A stretch of DNA of 41,894 nt, from assembly GCA_946803715.1 (NCBI GenBank), contig CAMPET010000061.1, positions 185,887 through 227,780 of the forward strand, read 5' to 3'. This DNA comes from Beroe ovata (Eukaryota; Ctenophora; Nuda; Beroida; Beroidae). A program made the translations under genes and the position numbers. Shown in pieces: positions 10,813-21,000 of the stretch (its first letter is position 1; every line of letters starts with the position of its first letter). The notes beneath the pieces are model-generated. The model ran no database searches. It had not been told where the DNA came from and saw only the letters and a program-made list of their open reading frames with translations.

Positions 10813-12345
10813 TCAAAGCAAGTACGCCAGAAGCACAGTTCCAAGATACAGCCCCCCGAGAATAATGGCAGGAAGGAACCCCTTCATCACTTCACCTGGG
10901 AGCAGGGATCCTTTTGTTGGAGGCAAACCAAAGAAATATTTGAAAGATCCACTCTTGGTGATTACATAGGACACAAAGTAGCAGATCAGAGTGGTAACAA
11001 TGAGCATTATGGGATATGTTCTTAGATATGGTACCCACATAGCCCCACTAGTCACCACCGCTATCAGTTGAAGATGTGTGAGGTAGAAAGGCATAGCCAT
11101 CATTCGATATTTGGTATGCCATTCCTTGGATTCTGTGATCAGGTTCTTTGCAAAAGCTAGAGACCCCATGAGGAACAGCCACTGGCCCATACCGTCTGTG
11201 AACCCGAGGACAATGCATTTGAGGATACCCTCAGGTATGAGACTAGCAAATGCCACACAGATACACAGGACTGTGCCCAGAATGAGACAAGTCCAAGCCC
11301 ACCATTTGCTCTCTTGCTTTATCTCGTTCTCAGATGCGGCAGTTGCATAGCCCAACACATAGACTACAAGGTGGGGGAAGAAAGGTTTCATCCTAAAATC
11401 CATGATAGTTCCATCATGTAGCATGTCAGACATATTTTCGAGCGGAAAAAGATTATGGAGGGTATGAACCACCCCCAACAGCAATGCAGGAACCAGGGCA
11501 AGTTTGAAGGGTCCTCCTAAAAACCATTTGACTGAATGCACAAATTCTTGGGGAGTTGAAGCTGGTTTACCAAGGAAGTTGAGACAGCAGAAGACTCGGG
11601 TTGGGCAGTTGAATGGTTTGACAGTGCAGCAGCCCTGGGAAGACTCACAGTAGGTGACATAGCCACTGGAGGATTCATTATGAGCAGGGTGGAAGACCTT
11701 GAACCAGAAGGTAAACATCTGAGCGTAGACAAACAGGTAGAGCAGGAACCATGCTTGTCTGAAGTTCTTTAAGGCATTTCTGTAGTCTGCCTGTATCTTC
11801 TCAAGGAATGATCCCTCGAAGTCATTAGTTGGTGAAAAGTAGGTAAGCGAAACTGGGATCTGGGTGACTGCCAAAAAGAGAGCAGGTGCTAAGAGACGAT
11901 GAACTCGTTCAATTCTAAACTGGGACCCCGATCTTTTGAAGAGAGCTGAGTATGCATTTTGTCCCGATAGGAAGAAGAACATGGGCATAATCCAGGTGTT
12001 GACGAAGTGGCGGAAGACAAAGGCCACATATCCCAATGAGGTGATAGTGAAGGGATCCTCAGGTGTGGCCTTCACGATTTCATTCAAATTGGGGTAAACG
12101 GTATAGTAAAACTCAAAAAAGGGAGCGTATATTGCAGTAAAGTGTAGAAGAAACACTCCATATGTAAGGACTATCATGATTACATCCACATAGACTTTTC
12201 GTGCAGGTAGGGTCTCCTTCATTTGTGTCTTTCCTTGAACAAGAAGAGATGTCTCTTTTGGTTCCTCCACTCTGACAACTTGAGGTGTTGTAGGTGAAAG
12301 ACTGCTTTCAACCAAGCTCGGAGATGAAGATGCCTTTGGTTCCAT
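10813..12345 (-). CDS. Intronless acyltransferase-3-like multi-pass membrane protein
   Basis: Single uninterrupted ORF of 510 residues. The N-terminal 45 or so residues are Ser/Thr/Pro/Lys-rich and probably cytosolic. About 10-11 hydrophobic helices follow, beginning with IVLTYGVFLLHFTAIY. Acyl_transf_3 (OpgC/OafA-type) hallmarks are visible: a His in the first helix (FLLHF), FFFLSGQNAYSALFKR, and the Arg-rich RIERVHRLLAPALF before the next helix. A loop at roughly residues 225-255 holds seven Cys, including two CC pairs. The family moves acyl groups from a donor to sugars or other acceptors across or at membranes; the substrate here is unknown. Lack of introns contrasts with the neighbours and could mean retroposition, transfer, or simply a one-exon gene. 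Start codon: the first Met at 12345 with no in-frame rival upstream. Confidence 0.85.
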   Translation of the reverse strand: MEPKASSSPSLVESSLSPTTPQVVRVEEPKETSLLVQGKTQMKETLPARKVYVDVIMIVLTYGVFLLHFTAIYAPFFEFYYTVYPNLNEIVKATPEDPFTITSLGYVAFVFRHFVNTWIMPMFFFLSGQNAYSALFKRSGSQFRIERVHRLLAPALFLAVTQIPVSLTYFSPTNDFEGSFLEKIQADYRNALKNFRQAWFLLYLFVYAQMFTFWFKVFHPAHNESSSGYVTYCESSQGCCTVKPFNCPTRVFCCLNFLGKPASTPQEFVHSVKWFLGGPFKLALVPALLLGVVHTLHNLFPLENMSDMLHDGTIMDFRMKPFFPHLVVYVLGYATAASENEIKQESKWWAWTCLILGTVLCICVAFASLIPEGILKCIVLGFTDGMGQWLFLMGSLAFAKNLITESKEWHTKYRMMAMPFYLTHLQLIAVVTSGAMWVPYLRTYPIMLIVTTLICYFVSYVITKSGSFKYFFGLPPTKGSLLPGEVMKGFLPAIILGGLYLGTVLLAYLL

Positions 12346-12589
12346 GAAACCTGTAGCTTACTCAACGAAATCCACTGTATCAATCAATGCCACGTTCAGA
12401 TGAAGAGCTAAATGCAAGACAAGTACCTGTTAACATGACCGGAAAGTTGATGAGCATCAGTTTTCCAATACAATGCATCAATTTTCGGAGCAACAGCAAT
12501 GATTTTGCATCAGTGCTGATTACACTACAGTTACACTCAACAGATTGTACGGTGTCATGTACTGTCATGATACAAATCTAAGGAACAAA
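12346..12589. other. Upstream region of the acyltransferase gene
   Basis: Probable 5' flank and promoter of the minus-strand acyltransferase. No specific element can be named. Confidence 0.4.
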
Positions 12590-12900
12590 ATATTGTGTCA
12601 ATGGACATAATATGTCCATTGACACAATATTATTGTGATCTGTAGACATGTAGTGTCCAATAGATGTCGATTGTGTCCAAGATCCAAATCCAATGGACAT
12701 GTTCTTTAGATTCATTGGTCAATATTCTTCCACTTTGTCCATTGCACTGAAATACCAGTTTCATACTTTCATGTCCAATAACTTGACTGACTTGGTCAAT
12801 ATTGTGTCCAAAGTGTCCGTCCAGATGAGCCAGATCTGTGTCCATTGGACATCAGAAATGGACGTCAATTGAACTTTATGTTTTGTTCAATGGACATTTC
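12590..12900. repeat. Fold-back element with TGTCCATTG units
   Basis: A perfect palindrome pairs 12590-12609 with 12611-12630 around one base. Scattered TGTCCAATG/TGTCCATTG words continue to about 12900. It shares its core word with the element at 8012-8345. Confidence 0.75.
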
Positions 12901-12922
12901 TTCATATCTTACCCAACTTCTA

Positions 12923-13037
12923 GAATACCCAATGTCGCGAATACCCAACGTCGCGAATACTCAACAGGGATTACAGAGTTGGGTATTCGCGACTTCATGC
13001 CCTGAATACCCATTACCCAAGGTCGCGAATACCCAAC
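12923..13037. repeat. Tandem and inverted copies of GAATACCCAATGTCGCGA
   Basis: Several direct and inverted copies of GAATACCCAAxGTCGCGA. The unit is the same as the hairpin arm at 9279-9296. Confidence 0.8.
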
Positions 13038-14903
13038 TATAATCAGCGATAAGGGACTGCAATGATGCATGTTATGTTCTGATTATTACCCTTTTACCGC
13101 TACTTGGAAGCAAGAATGGCATTTGCTCGTATGAAAATTAAATACCATGAAATTCAAATTTCTAAATTCTTAAACTGAAGCAGAGGTCAATATGTGTTGG
13201 CACCCCCACACAATTCTCTGACCTTAGTTTATGAGATTTATGACTTTTTCAAGTCATAAAGCAGAGGTGAGGTTTGCAGCCCAAGAATTACCTGAAACCA
13301 CATAGTTTCTTTCTTTCCAGATTTTCTCGTAATCATGAAGCCACATGGTTTGATGGTCTATGCCTCTAGATTTTGAGAGTTTTGAAAACTTTTACCATTT
13401 ATTGTGCCTGGTCATTTCACTGTGGCCTGTGGGGCGTAGGCGGTTCTGGACAACAAAGAAGAGGCCTGTGCCGCAGCCAGAGCTGGAGCCACACCTGTAG
13501 CCACCTGCTTCGAATTTCAGAATTGTTTACAATGACCTGATCAGGCATCATCAATCAGGCAAAATCGACAAAATCTAGAAGCGGAAAACAGTGTGGTTTT
13601 TGAAGCTTTTGCAATAGAATCATCAGGTATTAAAAATCATCGTATAAATGATCATAATATCAGGTACCTTTGGTCGAATAGAAGACATTATCTACTAAAA
13701 TAATCCACAATCCCATACCTATTATCCTAGGAAAAGACAACAGTTATTGGCCATTACCTATATAGTTCTAGATAGCAGTCCATGCTAGATATATCATATA
13801 ACTCAAAATCGAGGCCATAACATACATCATTTCATCACGAAGTGTTATACAGTTTGGTCCCCCTCTAACTCTAATTCAACGTCCCCCTCTAACATGCCTC
13901 CCAGAGGTTCAGGTATGCACCCTCCCTCCCTACGACGGGTCTTCTTGCAGGCACAGGGCAGTCTCTGAACAGTAGCCTGCAAGCCAATCTGCAGCTCATG
14001 CTTATCTTCGGCCGAGAGTACAATAGGTATATCTGCGGAAATTAATGCGTCAATTACATGACTTCTTTCCGGGGGCCCTTTCCAACACCAAAGTCAAGAC
14101 AGTCAATTAATTGAACTAATATTTTTTACAGATGCGTGAGAGGAGTTGCGTTCTGATTCATGAGTCGCAATGTACATCAATGAGTTCAAATTCTGGCTTT
14201 CCTCTGATTTTGCGAAAACAACAAATGCGCATATTGTGCAATAACACCTCGTTTTTATATGTCGAGTTTGCAAAATCAGAGGAAAACCAGAATTTGTAGA
14301 TCTCATTGATAATTGCATCATGATTTTGAATCAAAATCATGGTGCAATTATGGTGCAAAATTTTTGATAGGTATAAAATCACACTTGACCCTGACGGTCT
14401 GGTATTGGTAAGCTGGTATTGTGAGAAAAGCTCCATGTCGTCTGTTTTGGTTAATAAACTTAATAACCATGACTGGATATAAGTGGTTATATTGTCATGA
14501 TCTTGCAGCGGTACGTACCATGTGTGACATCATAGCTGGTGTGGATTATTGTGGCTGAATTCACCGCGGGGAGCCGCGGCTGCCACGATACATGCAGTCC
14601 CGAGGAGTGGCAAATAATAAATATAGCTCGCGCGTTGCTTCCGCTGCCGGACTTCGTATTCACTCGCTTCAGAGGTGGGAACCGAGGGCCTACGTCATCT
14701 GCTCTGAGATGGGGTAAAATTTCTAATTTCTATGCTTTGTCTTTTTGTACAGCTGTACAGTGTGATACATTGTACTTGTGCAAAGGATTACGCAGAGGCA
14801 TTGACGTTCGACAGTGACACTAACGTATTTTTTCTTCTGATGTATCGTCTTATTATCGTCTATATTTGGGTCACTTCTTCACGCCAAGCTGCACGTCTCC
14901 TGC
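13038..14903. other. Intergenic, no gene recognised
   Basis: No exon with recognisable domain content on either strand. It probably includes the receptor 3' UTR (minus strand), but no convincing poly(A) signal was located. A hairpin element at 14188-14295 is listed separately. Confidence 0.5.
14188..14295. repeat. Inverted repeat, 26-bp arms (MITE-like)
   Basis: 14188-14212 and 14270-14295 are reverse complements at 25 of 26 positions. The spacer is about 57 bp. It has no coding content. Confidence 0.8.
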
Positions 14904-15071
14904 TCACGTCTCTTGCTCAATATTGCTATCCTGATGGAAAATGAACAGCAGAATCTCGTTCTATGATACAGCATTATCTGACATGAACAATATTCACCCT
15001 GCATAGCCCTGTTTTGGTGATATGTGTGATTGCTATTATTGCTCCCGTAATTATACCACCTATTATAGCTG
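14904..15071 (-). other. Receptor exons: transmembrane helix and cytoplasmic tail
   Basis: Exon 14998-15071 enters in phase 1 after the last sushi exon and encodes AAIIGGIITGAIIAIT, a single hydrophobic helix, followed by THITKTGLCR. A GTGAAT donor in phase 0 joins 14904-14930, encoding DSNIEQET and a stop. An alternative phase would give a longer basic tail (SKRREQETCSLA). No signalling motif is visible. Confidence 0.6.
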
Positions 15072-18000
15072 CTGCTCAATCCTCATCGTATTAGCCGCGT
15101 ACCTGCTCCAAGTCCCTAACCCCCCCACCCTGATATCTGCCCCAGTTAAGGTTCTTGAGAACGGACTACCCAACTCACGGACACTTAACACAGGACACAT
15201 AGTTTGTAGTTGGTCTGTCATGGGGCATGAGTGAGTGGAGAGGTCTGGTTGTAGGGAGATGATATGTTGATCGATGTTGATTGATGGGCTTATCTGCATA
15301 TAAATGACTGAATATGGGATTGTTCTCATGTAACCTTATCAGCCAAGAGAATGAGACGAGGTAGTTTCAAATGGGCTCAAATCTTGATAAATGTGAACAA
15401 TCCCATATTATTAAGAAGATATTTCCTTGTAAAACCTATCTAAGGTTTCATAATTAAAAGGTGGTAATTATCAAGTAATCTTACCGTTTTCATTGACACA
15501 ACTGGGTCTCTTGTTATATTCAAATTCCGTGCCATCTACACAGACAATCACAGTATCGCCCACTATGTCTGGCTTATCTCCGCTACATTCCACTTCAACT
15601 CTCGTGCCATATTCCACTGGGAAAAGGTAGCTGGGCTCTGTGCCCCCTTTCAGGGTCAAATAATCCACCAAGGGAAGCTCTGTACATTTGTCTGCAGGTA
15701 CATTGTCGGTATGACCCAATTGTAGTGAAATAATCATTACAAATACTACATAGTATCTACGGAGGGGAGCTTGTGTTGAGTTTTATTACAATAGTCCGCT
15801 TACTGGCAGTGCATTCGGTTGTCCCCGTGAATGTTCCGCTGTTCTGACACGTGATCTGTTCATCTCCTGATATCTTGCTGCCAGGCTGGCATGTTACCAT
15901 GACGACCACACCCACTAGAACTGGCAAAGGTACCACTGTTGTCAGTGATCCATCAACTTCCGGTAAAGTAGCACACACCACTGCAAATTTTGAATACCGT
16001 CACAGCTTCATGCGGAAAGTTATGCGACGTAATAACAGTAATTGGAAACTGTCAAAAGGTGACTGACAAGTGAATAATATGTGGATCGCAATATTGGATA
16101 GCACCGCTGATATATACCAGGCTTGCAGTGGGGGAGCTCATATCCCGCGGTATAAGTCCTATCTCGCACACATGTCATAGTAGTGTCGCCGTGTAGTGTG
16201 AACGTTGGATCTGCACAGCTGACTGTCAGTACCATCCCCTGTAACACTGGAAATACTGCGTCTGTTGCCAATAATCCCATTGTGTCAAGTGTGATTGGTG
16301 TGTCTGGAGTTATCTCCGGCAAGCCAATACACGTATCTGTGGGAATTACAACCGTGTTACTCTCAATTCTCATACATATCCATCCAACTCTCTGATGAGA
16401 ATGATTCAGCTAGTTTCACTAAACAGTACCTTCAATACAGATGGGAGTTGAATCCCCGAAATTCTGCCCCTCTTGACACGTTATAACGGTATCGCCCTGT
16501 AGAGTGAATCCCGGTCCGCATGCCACCATAACGGGAGTGCCATGGGCTACAGGAAACTGCATCTCGCTGACAAGCGGGTTGTCTGCCTCAGGCAGGTCCG
16601 TGCATGACCCTGGTGATATGATAGCTGTGAGGGCATGTGAGGGCTGTGAGGGCATTGCACACTTGTTATTATAGGCAGTGTATGTAAGGGGAAATTCAAG
16701 TATCGTTACTGCTTGGTAGTCCAATTTTTGGCAGTGATCTGGACTAACCAACAATATTCATTTTCGGATTTAAATGCCTGTATTCAGTGAGTACAATACT
16801 CAACTTTCACAAATTCATATACCGCTCCAGCAATGGTCTGCTGTCCAAATTATTTAGCTCACCGAGACTATTCCAGCCATGAATCGAGATCATGGCTATA
16901 TTCATCGTGTCTTGGTCATGATTGACGATTTTCACGGCGTTACCCTCGACCCCACGGCAGTTGATTCGGTGCCTCACTAAATCAGGATCCACCCCTGTGC
17001 GGTGTTTTATTGCACACTTGACAGTAACTCAATATTATAGCTATAGAGCTAAAGTACTATTGTGGCATTTTCGATACTGGTACTATATTTCAGTTTGAAG
17101 GACCTGCTATGACGCCACACATTCGAACTCTCACATCGTTGTTCCACACTTCCACCAAGGTGTTATCGAGCAGTTGCCTGCAGGGCGTGTCACACTTGCT
17201 CGAGGGAGCTCGGTTGAACAGTTCCACGACGGTTACAGCAAAGTGTTGAGTAGTATCAAGCTCCACTCTGATCTGTAGCGGAGCCTCGTCTCCATTTCGT
17301 ATCCTCGTCATGTAGAACGTGTCGAGAGAACCGTCAACAAGGTAGTGCAAATGTCTAGCATTTGTCTCCAGTGAAGCAGTGATTAGGGAGGAGTCAAGTG
17401 TAAGTTCTGGTCCCAGCCCTGAGACGACATCAGAAGTGATCATATGTCAAGTTGTCAATATCATTTGAATCCTCCAATATTTCAAATTAAAGTTACGGTT
17501 GTGTTTGGTGTCGCCGTATATCCTGATGTCTGCTACATTCATTGGTCCATTGTCCGTTAGTTTGAGAGCATGGGCCACGTGGTAACCACAAAACAGAGAA
17601 TATACACTGACCGCATCTCTGATACCTGATACAATAATGAGAAATACTACTTTTACTACTTTTACAATATAACTTTACAATACTTCCAAACAACATGACT
17701 ACTTATCATACAATCAAATTTAAAAACAGCATGAATGTCGGAGGGGCATACTATCATGCTAAGGTGAATAGAATGGGTCCCAATCTCCATTGTGGCCCCT
17801 ATATATGTAACATTTTCCTGTTCAAAGATCAGAAAGATCTTGCTATATAAGTATGACGTCATTTCGATCGCCCCTAGCCTATAATACCTACTGGCTACAC
17901 TAACTCTAAGCTTAGAACCGATAACTATATTATTAGTTGTAGTTCACAAGTCCGTTGTAGTTGGCAATGGTGTTACTGGCACCTTCGATTCATACCTCCC

Positions 18001-21000
18001 AAGTCCCCCAGTAGAAACTTGTTCGATTCGTTTACATGACTGCTCCTTCAAAGAAGAAGGGGTTTGCGTTATCTGCCACCAATGATATCCTACCTACCTG
18101 TTATAATGCCACACGTCTCCGGATTGTCTGTTTCGTGAAGGAGGAGGTCGATACGAGTATTTTCCAGGTACCTTGAGCAGCCCTGGTAAATACACACGCC
18201 CTCATCCACTCTCTTCACTACCTGTGGGATGTGGTCCATGTACCACGTAGGTATAATAGCAGTGCTATTAGCACGGGTTGCTATATAGGTGTCTTGACTG
18301 ATGATGTCATACAATCCGATATCTAACATTGAACATAGTTTACCTCGACTAAACCAACTCTGTACTCTTCTGTGAAAGTGATGCAAAGCCACGCCGGCTC
18401 ATTCACACCAGGAGCAGCATAATAGAATGTGGATGGGTCGTTATCAAGGACTAAGTCCGGGGGATGATTTGTATCAGCATGCTCACTGCCTTGTGCTGTG
18501 AGTTCCATGGATTCTATCATCTTAGGCATTGATACTGCAAAGTTGTTTTTGTTGTCAATGTTTTCGTTGTTTTGGGTGTTTTTGTTAATCCCTCAAGCTG
18601 ATCTCTTACCCATTGCGCTGTTCCCGTAAATCGTAATCCCTGCAATGGCTACAATGGCTGTCCCACTTGTTGAAGTGAGCCTCACTACCTGCCCGAGTTC
18701 CCCACTACAATCCATACCCAAATTTTCCGTCCCTTGTGCCCAGTTAACTATGGGTCCTGACGGAGGGATGATCATGTGCGATGTTGGAGATGATATATGC
18801 ACTGAAGATCGATTTGACACGATGACACACCATGTTTGCACAATGATCGTTGTTTGACTTCGTTTATATGCAGTCATATCATAACATATTCCATGAAACT
18901 AATAGTAAATAATTCCTACCTGGTATAATGTCGATGGAACCGAACACCTCGATTTCTGCTATATTCTGTTCACGGGCATTCTCGTCCCCTCTCATCTCAA
19001 CCATGTCACCAATACCAGAGCAACGAATCTCGTACTCGTCTAACTGCTCATTTATTGTGCCACAGAATGCTACATCTGTTTCATTCAACTTGATGAAGAC
19101 CGACATTCCGATTATCCTTTCTTGACAACGATCTGATCCCTGTCGGTTGTATATTTTGATCACGTGGACTCTGTACGTTGACGCCATGTTTACCCGTAGC
19201 CAGACTTTTTCACTGGTAACTTCAGTGTGTGCAAAGTTGTTATATAGACCATCAATAAGGTTTGATGCTGAGAAGGGTTGATGAGTTGTACTCATGCTAG
19301 GTCTGTTAAGTTCCAGTTTTGAGCCTAGACCTGGGAAGAGGCAAGAATGAAAAAGACGTTTAAACAATTTGGCAATACCTAATAAAAAGTATGTACATCG
19401 TAAAATATACACATGATGAGTTCTGGTTGAGGTAAGAACACACGCACACACCCACATACACACAGACACACACAAGGACACAGACACACACAAGGACACA
19501 GTCACAGACACACACACAGACACAGATACAAACGCACACAGTATAGGTACACAGTACACAAACACTCGTCCGTCAAGCACACATACCTACCTTGAAACCT
19601 GCCGCATGTTTTGAGTTGTGTCTCGTCTGAATCGAAAAGGTCGACTTGTACACCAATTAGACAGTCCGGGCAGCTGGTAGTCAGCTCCACCCATCGGACA
19701 GAGTATTCGTCCTCCAGTGAGAGCTGAATCCAAGCGGCCATATTGCTAGACGGTGGTTGGCATGATTCTATTTCTAATACATGAATACCAGGAACACCTG
19801 CATCAGCAGTCACCATGCGGACAGCCTCCCCTGAGCAAACTGCTGATTCGATTGGCAACACTTGTTGTGTATCTGCAATAATCATCACCTTATAGGTGTC
19901 ACCAACGAGTGCCTTGGCATACTCAACACTCATTGATTAATTGCTTCATGAAAACACGCCATGGCAGTGACTTTCACGAGAAACAAGAAAACATGATTCA
20001 TTTCTATGTAGTTGTACCTTCATATGGTCTGCCGTAGACGACAGCCTCTGCAAAGTTCATGATGTCCGCGAGCGTTTCTGTGTCTGTCAACCATACCTGT
20101 GTTGCCACTGCGCCTCCACAATTTACTGAGTACCATACTTGATCCGGGTTAACATCTGGCAAAGTATGAGGAGTTATGTATGGTGGTGGATCAGAAGGGT
20201 CACCCGGAATTTTATCACTGAAAAATATAATCACAGAGTTCATGGATCAGAACTTCAGAATAATCACTGAACTCGACCCCAGAGAAGCTCCAGATGTGTA
20301 GTAAGGAAGATCAATGTGTATTAGGAGGATCAATATAAAGTCTGACTTATTTTGTCATGTTATTATGTTGTTATTTGTTGTTATATGTTGTCATGTTATA
20401 ATGTTGTTATATTTATAGCCGAATTCGATTTTTGTTCACTCACTACTTCATACTTGACACCATGGAAAAGCGCCACGAGGATCAGAAGGGTCAGTGGTCA
20501 CCTGAGGTGAACCCTGTGATCCAAGTGTGCATAGGAAGGGTCAGATTGTATTTTTCAGATATGAAATTCCAGGTGACCCTTCTGATCCACCATAGTTATG
20601 TGTACTGGAGTGCCGGCCCCTCGAATGAGGGAAAGATCAATGAGTTGCTCATCAGGGGGTGAAGTTTCAGGGAAATCAATATTGCATGTCCACCTCTACC
20701 TCTTATGATGCCGCATGTTTTCGTTAGAACCCCTGATGTCGCAAGATCCACCTGTGTGTTTTCTAGTGATCTCTTGCACTGAGGTGTGCACTCTGTGTCG
20801 GCTCTATTCACTAGAACAACCCAGCCAATAATATGGGCCTTGCCAAATGTTAGAGTTACTCGTGGCGAAACCTGTGAGACAACGTGATAGTGAGACACAA
20901 GGCCAATGAGACATAGCATGTCAGTTTGGTGCGCCAGTGGAATTTGGGCCAATGTCTGTAAATCACGAGACATTACTTGAAGAGAAGATTGGAAGAAGGT

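Noticed and set aside
20156-20243. Upstream extension of the FTP-A C-half exon (reading DKIPGDPSDPPP)
   Set aside because: The extension is the terminal repeat of a MITE read through; using its AG would break the phase-1 junction and hit a stop. The acceptor at 20156-20157 keeps phase.
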